Shown here: positions 9,041-18,259 of the stretch, one piece after another | Numbering within the stretch: position 1 is the stretch's first letter | Layout: every line of letters starts with the position of its first letter | Origin: Bifidobacterium sp. B4142 | GTDB taxonomy: Bacteria; Actinomycetota; Actinomycetes; Actinomycetales; Bifidobacteriaceae | Reading direction: 5' to 3' | Assembly: GCF_026537325.1 (NCBI RefSeq) | Contig: NZ_JAFNMJ010000001.1 | Location: 124,001 to 188,000, forward strand | Length of the DNA stretch: 64,000 nucleotides | Translations under genes and position numbers: made by a program | Notes under the pieces: model-generated | Database searches by the model: none | What the model saw: only the letters and a program-made list of their open reading frames with translations | What the model was told of the DNA's origin: nothing

Positions 9041-11917
9041 ATGGCATCCGGCAATAAGCTCGTCATTGTTGAGTCGCCAACCAAGGCAAAGAAGATCGGC
9101 GGGTACCTGGGCAAGGGCTACACGGTCATGGCCTCGGTGGGCCATATCCGCGACCTGGCCCAGCCATCGCAGGTCCCGGCCTCCCAGAAGAAGGCCTACG
9201 GCAAGTTCGGCGTAGACGTGAACGATGGCTTTAAGCCCTACTACATCGTGGACGATAAGAAGAAGCACACGGTGTCCGAGCTCAAGAAGGCGCTGAAAAA
9301 CGCCGATGAGCTCTACCTGGCCACTGATGAGGATCGGGAGGGGGAGGCCATCGCCTGGCATCTGGTGCAGACCCTCAAACCCAAGGTGCCGGTAAAGCGC
9401 ATGGTCTTTCATGAGATCACTCCCGAGGCCATCAAGGATTCGCTCAAGCACACCAGGGACGTGGATGCCCACATGGTCGATGCCCAGGAGACCCGCAGGG
9501 TGCTGGATCGGCTCTATGGCTACGAGCTTTCACCGGTGCTCTGGCGCAAGGTGGGTCCGGGGCTGAGCGCCGGGCGTGTCCAGTCTGTGGCAACCCGGCT
9601 GATTGTGGAGCGCGAGCGAGAGCGCATGGCCTTCGTCAAGGCCTCCTACTGGGATCTGTTGGCGCGGCTGGTGCAGAAGGATGCCGGGGAATCGGCATCG
9701 TCGAGTGGCTTTCAGGCACGAATGATCGGCCTGGGGAAGCAGCGGCTGGCGGTCTCCAAGGACTTCACATCCAAGGGGCAGCTGACGGAAGCGGCCACCA
9801 AGGAGCAGGTCCTGCAGCTGGATGAGCAGCATGCCCGGAACCTTGCAGAGACGCTGAAGGATCAGGACTTCACGGTGACGGGTATGGAGACCAAGCCCTA
9901 CCGGCGGCGTCCCCAGCCCCCCTTCACCACCTCTACCCTGCAGCAGACGGCTGGCAACCGGCTGGGCATGAGTTCACGGGCCACCATGCGCGCTGCCCAG
10001 GGGCTCTATGAGAACGGGTTCATCACCTACATGCGTACGGATTCGGTCACCCTCTCCCAGGAGGCCATTGCCGCTGCCCGCAAGGGGGTCGAGCGTGAGT
10101 ACGGTGCCGAATATCTTTCGGCTGAGTCCAAGCAGTATGTGACCAAGACTGCCGGCGCCCAGGAGGCTCACGAGTGCATCCGGCCCGCCGGTTCCATCTT
10201 CCACAGGCCTCAGGATCTGGCCGATCGTCTGGCCCCTGACCAGCTCAAGGTCTACACCCTGATCTGGCGGCGCACCCTGGCTTCGCAGATGGCCGACGCC
10301 ACCGGGTCTACAGCCACTATCCGCCTGTCGGCGCAGGCGGGCAGGGAGGGTACGGCCCTCTTCCAGGCTTCAGGCACCGTCATCACGTTCCCTGGCTTCC
10401 TCAAGGCCATGGGTGCAGGCTCTGAGCAGACCGATGAGGGCTCTTCCCTGCCTCCGGTCCAGCAGGGGGACGTGTTTCGTGCCGCCTCGGCAGAACCTGA
10501 CGGGCATGAAACCCAGCCGCCTGCACGCTACACCGAGGCCTCCCTGGTCAAGACCCTGGAGGCCAAGGAGATCGGCAGGCCTTCCACCTATGCCAGCATC
10601 ATTTCGACCATCATCGACCGTGGATACGTCTACGAGCGCGGCCGTGCCCTGATACCTTCCTGGCTGGCCTTTTCGGTAGTCAGATTGCTGGAGACCAATT
10701 TCCCCAAGTACGTGGATTACCAGTTCACGGCGCAGATGGAGAACGGCCTGGATATGATCGCCCATGGCAAGGAGCGAGGCAAGGACTGGCTGACCCGGTT
10801 CTACTTCGGCTCGGGGCCGGGCGCCGCTCAGAACGCTGACCAGGCCCACCAGGGCCTGCAGGAGCAGGTGGCCCAGCTTGGAGACATCGACGCCCGCAAG
10901 ATCAACACCATCGAGATAGGCGATGGCCTGCAGGTGAGGGTCGGCCGCTACGGTCCCTATCTTGAGGATACGGCCGACCTGGATGCCGATGGCAACCCCA
11001 AGCGGGCCTCGTTGCCGCCCACCATGGCTCCGGACGAGCTGACCGTGGCTGCGGGCCATGAACTGATTGCAGCCAACGCTGGCGGTCCCCGTCAGCTGGG
11101 CAAGGATCCGCAGACCGGCGGTCGGGTCGAGGTGCGCAAGGGCAGATTCGGGCCCTACGTGGCCTTGATCAGCCCCGAGGAGGAAGCGGCCGAGCAGAAA
11201 AAGCCGACCGGCAAGACCGCACGGACAACCAAACAGACAGGTCCTAAGCCCAAGATGGCATCGCTCTTCAAGACCATGGATCCAGGCACGGTCACCCTGG
11301 AGGAAGCTCTGAAGCTGCTCAGTCTGCCTAGGACGGTGGGCAGCATCGAACTGACCAATGCAAAAACGGGAGAAGTCGACCATGCCACCGTCACGGCCAG
11401 CAACGGCCGTTATGGCCCCTACCTGACGGCTACCAAGGCCGATGGCGGCACCGAGACGCGTTCGCTGACTGACGAGGGGCAGATTTTCACCATCGACCAG
11501 GCCGGGGCCAAGGCTCTCTTCGACCAGCCCAAGTACGGACGGCGTTCCCGGAGCGCGGCCAAGCCTCCCCTTCGTGAGCTGGGTACGGACCCTGACAGCG
11601 GCAAGCCCGTCACCATCAAGGACGGGTTCTACGGTGTCTACATCACTGACGGGCAGACCAATAGGACCCTGCCCAAGCAGTACACGGCCCAGTCCATCGA
11701 GCCGGAGGTGGCCTTCCGCCTGCTGGCAGAGAAGCGCGCGGCCGGGCCTGTCAAGCGACGCGGCCGGACCGCCCGCAAGTCGACTGCGCGAAAGTCCGCC
11801 GCCCGCAAGTCGGCGTCCAGCAAATCTACAGCTGGCAAGTCGGTCACTCGCGCCCGTAAAACCACAAAGAAGGCCAAAACCGCCAAGACTTCCAAGAGTA
11901 CGGAGCATAAGGCATGA
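9041..11917 (+). CDS. topA: DNA topoisomerase I
   Basis: Type IA topoisomerase relaxing negative supercoils. The Toprim domain opens with [19 protein letters not shown] and contains the metal motif [12 protein letters not shown] near residue 97; the active-site tyrosine is in [14 protein letters not shown] near residue 330. Actinobacterial-type C-terminal repeats carry the recurring GRYGPY / GRFGPYV / GFYGVYI pattern, each about 90 residues apart, instead of zinc fingers. The last 70 residues are a Lys/Arg/Ser/Ala-rich tail of repeated ARKSA / KST units that would add nonspecific DNA binding. AAGGAG precedes the ATG. The stop overlaps the tmk start (ATGA), so topA, tmk and holB are coupled. 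Confidence 0.98.
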   Translation: MASGNKLVIVESPTKAKKIGGYLGKGYTVMASVGHIRDLAQPSQVPASQKKAYGKFGVDVNDGFKPYYIVDDKKKHTVSELKKALKNADELYLATDEDREGEAIAWHLVQTLKPKVPVKRMVFHEITPEAIKDSLKHTRDVDAHMVDAQETRRVLDRLYGYELSPVLWRKVGPGLSAGRVQSVATRLIVERERERMAFVKASYWDLLARLVQKDAGESASSSGFQARMIGLGKQRLAVSKDFTSKGQLTEAATKEQVLQLDEQHARNLAETLKDQDFTVTGMETKPYRRRPQPPFTTSTLQQTAGNRLGMSSRATMRAAQGLYENGFITYMRTDSVTLSQEAIAAARKGVEREYGAEYLSAESKQYVTKTAGAQEAHECIRPAGSIFHRPQDLADRLAPDQLKVYTLIWRRTLASQMADATGSTATIRLSAQAGREGTALFQASGTVITFPGFLKAMGAGSEQTDEGSSLPPVQQGDVFRAASAEPDGHETQPPARYTEASLVKTLEAKEIGRPSTYASIISTIIDRGYVYERGRALIPSWLAFSVVRLLETNFPKYVDYQFTAQMENGLDMIAHGKERGKDWLTRFYFGSGPGAAQNADQAHQGLQEQVAQLGDIDARKINTIEIGDGLQVRVGRYGPYLEDTADLDADGNPKRASLPPTMAPDELTVAAGHELIAANAGGPRQLGKDPQTGGRVEVRKGRFGPYVALISPEEEAAEQKKPTGKTARTTKQTGPKPKMASLFKTMDPGTVTLEEALKLLSLPRTVGSIELTNAKTGEVDHATVTASNGRYGPYLTATKADGGTETRSLTDEGQIFTIDQAGAKALFDQPKYGRRSRSAAKPPLRELGTDPDSGKPVTIKDGFYGVYITDGQTNRTLPKQYTAQSIEPEVAFRLLAEKRAAGPVKRRGRTARKSTARKSAARKSASSKSTAGKSVTRARKTTKKAKTAKTSKSTEHKA

Positions 11918-12873
11918 GCGATGGTTTGTTCATTTCCTTCGAGGGCGTGGATGGTGCAGGCAAAACCACCCAGGTTCAACGAGCACATAACTATCTGCAG
12001 GAGTGCGGCCTGCGATCCCTGGTTACCCGCGAGCCAGGCGGCACCCCTGCCGGATTGACCATTCGGGAACTCGTCCTTCACGGCTTGGCCGCTTTCCCCT
12101 CGGTCGCCGTGACCGGAGGTACCGACGTGGTTGATGCATCCGATGATCTGGCTCCCAGGACCGAGGCCCTGCTCTATGCGGCGGATCGGGCCGAGCATGT
12201 GGCCCAGGTGGTGCGTCCGGCTCTGGATCGTGGAGACATTGTGCTCTGCGATCGTTACTTGGATTCCTCAGTGGCCTATCAGGCCGGAGGCCGTGATCTG
12301 TCGGTGGATGTGATTCGTCGGCTGAGCCTGTGGGCCAGTCAGGGCCTTCTGCCCAAGCGCACCTACCTGCTGGACGCGGATCCGGCTCAGTCCAAGTCGC
12401 GTCTGGATCATGAGCCCGATCGGCTGGAGTCTGCTGGCGACGACTTTCAGCAGCATGTGCGTCAGGCATTCCTGCAGCTGGCTCGGAGGGAGCCCGACCG
12501 GTTCCTGGTTATCGACGCCACCCAATCCATCGACCAGGTCTGGCAGATCATCCAGGACGATTTGGACAAGTTGGTCGAAGGGCGCGAGTCGGATCTGCCG
12601 CAGGTCGATGATGAGAATGACGACACTGATGCTCAGGACGATGCCGACGAGGATGAATCGACGGCAGGATATGAGGACGATGAGCAGAGTGCCGAGTCGG
12701 TCTGGACCGAGGCTGCGGATACGTCCGATCAGGCGCCGGAGGCTGATGCTGACCAGGATGACCAGCCCATCGAAGGCGAACCAGTCGGCGGCGATGCTGA
12801 CGATGATTCGGCTCCTGCAGGTTCTCGCGCTCGCTGGCTGCTCCGGTCCCGGCTCCTGCGGAAGATCCGATGA
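11914..12873 (+). CDS. tmk: Thymidylate kinase with long acidic C-terminal tail
   Basis: Phosphorylates dTMP to dTDP. The P-loop [12 protein letters not shown] (residues 8-19), the DR[YF] motif [12 protein letters not shown], and REPGGTP are all present, and the kinase domain ends near residue 215 (about the usual length). It is followed by about 100 residues that are almost entirely Asp, Glu, Ala and Ser (for example [18 protein letters not shown]), ending in a basic patch RSRLLRKIR. That extension is not part of the kinase fold and looks disordered. Both ends overlap neighbours by four bases (ATGA), indicating coupling with topA and holB. Confidence 0.96.
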   Translation: MSDGLFISFEGVDGAGKTTQVQRAHNYLQECGLRSLVTREPGGTPAGLTIRELVLHGLAAFPSVAVTGGTDVVDASDDLAPRTEALLYAADRAEHVAQVVRPALDRGDIVLCDRYLDSSVAYQAGGRDLSVDVIRRLSLWASQGLLPKRTYLLDADPAQSKSRLDHEPDRLESAGDDFQQHVRQAFLQLARREPDRFLVIDATQSIDQVWQIIQDDLDKLVEGRESDLPQVDDENDDTDAQDDADEDESTAGYEDDEQSAESVWTEAADTSDQAPEADADQDDQPIEGEPVGGDADDDSAPAGSRARWLLRSRLLRKIR

Positions 12874-14030
12874 GCGTCTGGGACGCCATTGTGGGCCAGC
12901 AGCCCACGGTCGAGCTACTCAAGCGGACGGTGGCCGCTCAGGCGCAAGGTCATGACGAGGTAGCGCAGTCCTGGTTGATCTGCGGCCCTCCTGGATCAGG
13001 GCGGTCCAATCTGGCCCGGGCATTCGCGGCTGCCCTGATCAGTCCTGACCAGGGATTGAGCGACCAGCCCACCCGCGTCACCCAGCAGGTCCTGGCCGGG
13101 ACCCATCCAGACGTGACCATACTGGCCACCAACAAGGTCACCATCGGCATCGACGAAGTAAGAGAGCTGATCATGACCTCGGAGCAGATGCCTGCGACTT
13201 CGCGCTGGCGGGTCATCATCATCGAAGACGTGGACCGGATGCTCGAGCGGACCACCAATGTGCTGCTCAAGGAGATCGAAGAGCCGGCTGAGCGTACCAT
13301 CTGGCTTCTTTGTGCACCCAGCGCCCAGGATGTGCTGCCCACCATCCGCTCACGGACCAGGGTGCTCAACCTGGCGGTGCCGTCCAACACTGCAGTGGAT
13401 GATTTTCTGACTGACCAGGTGGGGGTGGATCGGCCTCTGGCCGCCAAGGCTGCCCGTCTGGCCCAGGGGCACATCGGCATAGCCCGTCTCTACGCTACAA
13501 GGGATCAGGTCCTGGCCGATCGTGATGAGCTGGTGGTGGGCCTGCTGGGCCTGCGGCGTGCTTCGGATGCCGTGATTCTGGCTGGCCGGGTGGTTGATGC
13601 GGCCCGTGATCAGGCCACCGCTACCGTGGATGATGAGGTGGCTGGGGACGAGCGGGAGTTTCGGCAGATCAACGGTCTGAGTGACAAGGAACGCATCCCA
13701 CGCCAGCTGCGCGGGGCCTACCATGCCTTGGGCGGCAAGGACCAGGTTCGTCGACGGGTGACAAGACTGACCAGGGATGTGTTGGACCGCAACCTGAGCA
13801 CCCTGGCCAGCGTCTATCGGGATGTGGGCGTCCTGCAGAACGGCGCTGAGGAGAAAGCCGGCTTGGTCAATCTGGAGAATCGGGCGGCAATCGCTGAACT
13901 GTCCGTCAGGCTTTCCAGGCAGGGGGCCATCGACCGCATTCAGCTGATTGCCCGTGCCCGCGAAAGACTCGCGGCCAACGGCGCCCCATTGCTGGTCTTT
14001 GAGGCCCTCCTATGCGCCCTGCTGGTGTAA
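12870..14030 (+). CDS. holB: DNA polymerase III subunit delta prime
   Basis: Clamp-loader subunit that helps open and load the beta clamp. An AAA+ fold is visible: GPPGSGRSN (P-loop with Arg in place of Lys, as is usual for the non-ATPase delta prime), [10 protein letters not shown], the Walker-B-like [10 protein letters not shown] and the sensor-like [12 protein letters not shown]. The cysteines that form a zinc site in many homologues are absent in the segment before VLAGTHPDV. The length of 386 residues suits actinobacterial forms. It overlaps tmk by four bases and converges on lacI, with 7 bp between stop codons. Confidence 0.94.
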   Translation: MSVWDAIVGQQPTVELLKRTVAAQAQGHDEVAQSWLICGPPGSGRSNLARAFAAALISPDQGLSDQPTRVTQQVLAGTHPDVTILATNKVTIGIDEVRELIMTSEQMPATSRWRVIIIEDVDRMLERTTNVLLKEIEEPAERTIWLLCAPSAQDVLPTIRSRTRVLNLAVPSNTAVDDFLTDQVGVDRPLAAKAARLAQGHIGIARLYATRDQVLADRDELVVGLLGLRRASDAVILAGRVVDAARDQATATVDDEVAGDEREFRQINGLSDKERIPRQLRGAYHALGGKDQVRRRVTRLTRDVLDRNLSTLASVYRDVGVLQNGAEEKAGLVNLENRAAIAELSVRLSRQGAIDRIQLIARARERLAANGAPLLVFEALLCALLV

Positions 14031-14037
14031 ACCGAAT

Positions 14038-15099
14038 TCAATATGTGAAGGTGCCGGGCGAGGTCATGTCGCTGCTGCCGATCCTTGGTGACCAGGTCGA
14101 TTCCCTGCATTGCAACTGGGGCGGCAAGGCCACATGTGAGGGAAGGATGGATGGCCCTTTGGCATCAACCAGCCGCAGAGCCTCACGGACGATGTCCTCC
14201 AATGGCGGCCTGACTGCGGTCAGGGTCGGACTGCTTATCAGGCAGGCCGGGCTGTCGACGAATGTCGCAACCTTGAGCTGATCGGGAACCTGGATCCCCA
14301 GCTCCCGGCAAGCCATCAGGGCTCCCAGCGCCAGCGAGTCATCCCCGCAGATGATGGCATCTGGATGGCTGCTGCCATCGGCAAGCATGGCCATGACATT
14401 ATCGTGGCCACGACGCATGCTGCAGGGGCCGAATTGGACCCAGTCCGGTTCTGGCGTAATGCCCAGAGTGTTGGTCAGGGTTGAGAAGGTGCTGAAAAGC
14501 TCTGTGGCGGCGCTGGTGTTCAGCTCGCGGCTCAGATAGGCTACGGCGTGCGCGTTCTGCTCGGCCAGGTGGGCGATGATCAGCCTCATGGAGGCCGCCT
14601 GGTCCATGCCGACCCAGCTGGTGTGATAGGAGAGAGGTTTGCCTCCTACTTGGACGACCGGCAATTCGGCGGGCAAATCGACTGGCATCCCGGACGGATC
14701 TTCATCCAGGGAGGGGACGACGATGACCCCCTCGGTCCGGCGGGCCGCCATTGACCTCATTGCAGCTTCAAGGGCCTGATTGCCGTCGACGGAGGCGACC
14801 ATCAGATAACGGTGTTGTCCGGTCAGCCGCCGGCTCAGCAGATCCAGGATGGATCCTGCCACGCTTCCAGTGGCACCGCACAAAACCAGGCCCAAGGTCC
14901 TGCTGCGGTCCGAACGCAGGGCACTGGCAGCAAAATTGGCCGAATAATTGAGTTTCTCGGCCGCTGCGTGAACCCGTCGACTGATGTCGTCGTTTTTGCG
15001 TCTATGGCCGGAAAGAACGCGGGATACGGTTGCCGTCGAGACGCCCGCCAAGGCTGCGACGTTGGCAATGGAGGGCTGACTGTCCGCCGATCGTCCCAT
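14038..15099 (-). CDS. LacI-family transcriptional regulator
   Basis: Sugar-responsive DNA-binding regulator. From ATG 15099 the protein begins MGRSADSQPSIANVAALAGV, and the helix-turn-helix ANVAALAGVSTATVSRVLSG is followed by the hinge AASALRSDRSRTLGLVL and a periplasmic-binding-protein-like domain of about 290 residues. Upstream codons to 15318 are read-through of the ptsH region and were excluded; GAAAGGA precedes the chosen start at 13-14 bases. It is transcribed in the same direction as ptsH, 47 bp downstream of it. The target is unknown: ptsH/ptsI and the mannoside cluster at 1-7.6 kb are the nearest candidates. Confidence 0.93.
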   Translation of the reverse strand: MGRSADSQPSIANVAALAGVSTATVSRVLSGHRRKNDDISRRVHAAAEKLNYSANFAASALRSDRSRTLGLVLCGATGSVAGSILDLLSRRLTGQHRYLMVASVDGNQALEAAMRSMAARRTEGVIVVPSLDEDPSGMPVDLPAELPVVQVGGKPLSYHTSWVGMDQAASMRLIIAHLAEQNAHAVAYLSRELNTSAATELFSTFSTLTNTLGITPEPDWVQFGPCSMRRGHDNVMAMLADGSSHPDAIICGDDSLALGALMACRELGIQVPDQLKVATFVDSPACLISSPTLTAVRPPLEDIVREALRLVDAKGPSILPSHVALPPQLQCRESTWSPRIGSSDMTSPGTFTY

Positions 15100-15146
15100 T
15101 GGCTGCTTAAAGGTCCTTTCCGCTAGCGCCTGATGCGGGCTGTGGG

Positions 15147-15413
15147 TTATTCGGCCTGGGTCAGCTTGGCCACCAAGGCATCTGCTACGGATCCAGCATC
15201 GTCCCCATCGACGGTCACGGTGACCTGGTCGCCCTTGGCGATGCCCAGGCTCATGACCATCAGGATGCTGCCCGCTTCCACAGGAGCTCCATCGCCCTTG
15301 GCTATGGTGACCTTGCAACCGCTTGATGCGGCGGCCTGCGAGAATTCCGAAGCGGGCCTGGCGTGGATGCCGACTGGATCGGTGATGATGGTGGATCGCT
15401 GTGCTGTTGCCAT
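15147..15413 (-). CDS. ptsH: PTS phosphocarrier protein HPr
   Basis: Carries phosphate from enzyme I to the EIIA domains. The 88-residue protein has the active site GIHARPAS with His17 and a serine at position 49 in EAGSILMVMSLG, equivalent to the regulatory Ser46 of Firmicutes, although no HPr kinase is seen here. GGAGAG six to eight bases upstream supports ATG 15413; upstream in-frame codons lie in the promoter region. It is divergent from ptsI across a 232-bp region with a promoter for each, an arrangement that allows joint control. Confidence 0.97.
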   Translation of the reverse strand: MATAQRSTIITDPVGIHARPASEFSQAAASSGCKVTIAKGDGAPVEAGSILMVMSLGIAKGDQVTVTVDGDDAGSVADALVAKLTQAE

Positions 15414-15483
15414 GATGATCAGCTCTCTCCGTGGTGGGGCCGGCCTCGATGGACCGGCATGCCGGGTTATGGATACGCTGGAT

Positions 15484-15512
15484 ATCATACCACGATAGCC
15501 CACAGATGCCAG
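15484..15512 (-). promoter_or_regulatory. Promoter of ptsH
   Basis: Read on the minus strand: CTGGCA (15512-15507), 17-bp spacer, TATGAT (15489-15484). Confidence 0.6.
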
Positions 15513-15525
15513 AAATCGATTACCG

Positions 15526-15553
15526 TTGAAAATAAAATGAATGTGTGTATACT
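15526..15553 (+). promoter_or_regulatory. Promoter of ptsI and the EII genes
   Basis: TTGAAA (15526-15531), 16-bp spacer, TATACT (15548-15553). The sequence CAAAGAACGTTTCCA (15567-15581) just downstream has an AACGTT core with a good LacI-type right half site (CGTTTCCA) and a poor left one; it could be an operator for the nearby LacI protein. Confidence 0.6.
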
Positions 15554-15645
15554 GAACACCGTTGCTCAAAGAACGTTTCCACTTCTGCCTCCGAGTTGGC
15601 CCCTAGTTCAGCGCGGACGAAGTGGCAGGCACTAAGGAGTGCGAC

Positions 15646-17295
15646 ATGGAGATCCAAGGCGTAGGCATTGGCCGCGGCGTTGCCATTGGCCCGGTCATTC
15701 ATATGGCGGCCGGACTGGATGTGCCCGGCGATGAGGCGAGGCCTGAGAATCTGATGGCGGATGCTGAATTCGGCAGGGTCGAATCCGCTCTGACCTCGGT
15801 CAACAAGGACCTGCTTGCGCGTGCCAAGGCCGCCCAGGATGGGCAGGGGGCCAAGGATGCTGCACCGATTCTGACCGCCTTGGCCCAAATGGCCCAGGAC
15901 CCGGCCCTGAAGACCTCGATCCGATCCCTGCTGGAGGGTGGCAAAACCGCCGAACGGTCCGTTTATGAGGCCTTTGCCGACTTCGAAGAAAAGCTCCGGG
16001 CCATCGGCGGCTACATGGGGGAGCGTGCCAACGATCTGCATGATGTAGGCCAGCGTGTTATCGCCCATCTGCTCGGCGTCCCGGCGCCGGGCGTGCCAGA
16101 AAGCGACAAGCCATTCGTCCTGGTCGCCCCTGATCTGTCTCCGGCCGACACTTCCAGCTTGGACATGGCCAAGGTTCTGGCCATTGTCACCATTGAGGGC
16201 GGTCCGACCAGCCATACCGCCATTCTGGCCCGGTCCCGAGGGATTGTCGCCGTCGTAGGCGCTCAGGACGCAGCTGGGCTGTGCGACGGGCAGACAGTCA
16301 TTGTCGATGCCGCCGCCGGCAAGGTGACAGCCGATCCTACCAAGGAACAGATTGAGAAAGCTGAGCAGGCCCGCCGCGATGCGGATCAGGCCAAGGCTTT
16401 GCGGGGCCGCCCGGGCCAGCTCAAGGACGGAACCAGAATCCCCCTCCTGGCCAATGTCGGCAAGCCTGCGGATGCCGATCCGGCCCTGGAGTATGGAGCT
16501 GAGGGGGTTGGGCTCTTCCGTTCGGAGTTCCTCTTCCTCGGCAACGAGCAGGCGCCCGGTGTCGAGGAGCAGGCTAAGGCTTACCGTGCTCTTCTTGAAC
16601 GCTTCCCTGGCCGCAAGGTGGTCATCCGTCTGCTGGATGCCGGCGCTGACAAGCCTTTGCCCTTCCTGACCCAGGCCGACGAGCCAAATCCGGCCCTGGG
16701 ACTGCGTGGCCTGCGCACGCTCAAGGTCCACAGCCAGGTCCTGGAGGATCAGCTGGAGGCCCTGGCCCGGGCTGATGCCGAGACTGATGCAGATCTGTGG
16801 GTCATGGCGCCCATGGTTGCTGATGAGCACGAGGCCGATTATTTCGTCCGTCTGGGCAAGAGCAAGGGGCTCAAGCGCGTGGGCGTCATGGCTGAGGTTC
16901 CTTCAATCGCCCTGATGGCCGACAAGGTAGCCAAGGTGGCTGACTTCGTCAGCATCGGCACCAACGATCTGACCCAGTACACGCTGGCCGCCGACCGCAC
17001 GCTGGGCTCGGTCGCCTCCTATCAGACCGCCTGGCACCCAGCCGTCCTCAGGGCCATCAAGCTCATCGCTGATGCCGGTCAAGCCAATGACATGCCTGTC
17101 GGAGTTTGCGGCGAGGCTGCTGCGGATCCGGACCTGGCCGTGGTTTTGGCCGGAATCGGCGTGACCAGCCTGTCCATGACTCCGGTCGCCCTGGATGATG
17201 TCCGCGCCGAACTGGCCAAGCACACCATGGATGAGGCCAAGGCGCTCGCCGCCAAGGCTCTGGACGGAGGGTTCTATCATCCCCAGGGGTGGTGA
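15646..17295 (+). CDS. ptsI: PTS enzyme I
   Basis: Phosphoenolpyruvate-protein phosphotransferase, first enzyme of the PTS. It has the phosphohistidine motif GGPTSHTAILAR (His190), the PEP-binding barrel with VGLFRSEFLFL and LRGLRTLKVH, the SIGTNDLTQYTLAADR signature near residue 445, and the catalytic cysteine in VGVCGEAAAD. The length, 549 residues, is normal. AAGGAG six bases upstream fixes ATG 15646. It is followed after 77 bp by the EIIA, EIIB and EIIC genes, so general and sugar-specific PTS components form one operon. Confidence 0.98.
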   Translation: MEIQGVGIGRGVAIGPVIHMAAGLDVPGDEARPENLMADAEFGRVESALTSVNKDLLARAKAAQDGQGAKDAAPILTALAQMAQDPALKTSIRSLLEGGKTAERSVYEAFADFEEKLRAIGGYMGERANDLHDVGQRVIAHLLGVPAPGVPESDKPFVLVAPDLSPADTSSLDMAKVLAIVTIEGGPTSHTAILARSRGIVAVVGAQDAAGLCDGQTVIVDAAAGKVTADPTKEQIEKAEQARRDADQAKALRGRPGQLKDGTRIPLLANVGKPADADPALEYGAEGVGLFRSEFLFLGNEQAPGVEEQAKAYRALLERFPGRKVVIRLLDAGADKPLPFLTQADEPNPALGLRGLRTLKVHSQVLEDQLEALARADAETDADLWVMAPMVADEHEADYFVRLGKSKGLKRVGVMAEVPSIALMADKVAKVADFVSIGTNDLTQYTLAADRTLGSVASYQTAWHPAVLRAIKLIADAGQANDMPVGVCGEAAADPDLAVVLAGIGVTSLSMTPVALDDVRAELAKHTMDEAKALAAKALDGGFYHPQGW

Positions 17296-17372
17296 GCAGC
17301 CGGCCGGATTTGTGCAAATCCATCGGATCCGGTGCAGTCGATCAAGTCAAACAGCACGAGCAAGGAGCAGAC

Positions 17373-17819
17373 ATGACAGATTTCCAAGCCTTCCTTCCCG
17401 ACACATCCTTCGCCTTGGATGTGCCGGCGACTGATTGGCGGGATGCCATTCGCAAGGCGGGCGACAGACTGGTGGCCTCCGGGTTCGCCACCGATGCCTA
17501 CACGGACCAGATGATCGAGACTGTTGAGAAGATGGGTCCCTACATCGTCATCGCCCCCGGTTTGGCTCTGGCTCATTCCCGGCCCAGCGAGGCGGTCCTG
17601 GGAACCGGCCTGAGCTGGGTAAGGCTGTCCACGCCTGTCGAGTTCGGCAACAAGGCCAACGATCCGGTCTCCCTGGTGATTGGTCTGGCCGGACGGGATG
17701 AGCATGAGCACCTGCAAGTGATGTCCGCCATCGCCGGTGCTCTGACCGACGCGAAGAAGACCGAGCAGCTGGCCAAGGCCGGCACCCCTGACGAGGTCCG
17801 CGCCATTCTTGGATCGTGA
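17373..17819 (+). CDS. PTS EIIA, ascorbate (UlaC/SgaA) type
   Basis: Cytoplasmic phosphotransfer domain of the mannitol/ascorbate EIIA fold. The phosphorylated histidine is His68 in IVIAPGLALAHSRP, and VSLVIGLAGRDEHEHLQVM is the usual second block. The 148-residue length is that of a stand-alone EIIA. AAGGAG precedes ATG 17373. It sits between ptsI and EIIB. Assignment to the ascorbate family is secure by fold and partner; ascorbate itself as substrate is not, because no ascorbate-catabolic genes (UlaG/D/E/F) are nearby. Confidence 0.92.
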   Translation: MTDFQAFLPDTSFALDVPATDWRDAIRKAGDRLVASGFATDAYTDQMIETVEKMGPYIVIAPGLALAHSRPSEAVLGTGLSWVRLSTPVEFGNKANDPVSLVIGLAGRDEHEHLQVMSAIAGALTDAKKTEQLAKAGTPDEVRAILGS

Positions 17820-17899
17820 AGCAGGACCCGCTTTTGCGGATCCCAGCATGGCAAATACAAGAAGCAGTAAGAAGCAAACAAGGAACAAAGGAGCAACTC

Positions 17900-18172
17900 A
17901 TGGATATTCTCTGCGTATGCGGCAACGGAATTGGCACTTCGGTTCTGCTCAAGGTCAACGTGGAGCAGGTGGCATCGGAGCTGGGCATGGATGTGACTGT
18001 GACCACCTCCGACGCGGGCAGCGCCAAGGGCACGGCCAACATGAACGACCTGGTGCTGACGTCGCCTCAGCTGGCGCCCGAGCTGGAGGGGACCACGACC
18101 CCAGTCGAGACCGTCCAGAATTTCATGGACAAGGACGAAATCAAGGGCATCCTGGAGCAGTACGCCGACTGA
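17900..18172 (+). CDS. PTS EIIB, ascorbate (UlaB) type
   Basis: Small (90-residue) phosphocarrier that accepts phosphate from EIIA on Cys7 in MDILCVCGNGIGTSVLLK, the typical CGNGxGxS motif. A further Cys5 lies beside it. AAAGGAG seven bases upstream fixes the start. It lies between EIIA and EIIC with intergenic gaps of about 80-90 bp, each with its own ribosome binding site. Confidence 0.93.
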   Translation: MDILCVCGNGIGTSVLLKVNVEQVASELGMDVTVTTSDAGSAKGTANMNDLVLTSPQLAPELEGTTTPVETVQNFMDKDEIKGILEQYAD

Positions 18173-18259
18173 TGAGTCCGGCGGACATTCATCATCGCCA
18201 GGCCGATGGAATACCCGCTCTTTAACTTGACAACAAGAGAGAAATAGTAAGGACAAACA

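Noticed and set aside
10370-11908. 512-codon frame antisense to topA
   Set aside because: Shadow of the topoisomerase C-terminal repeats.
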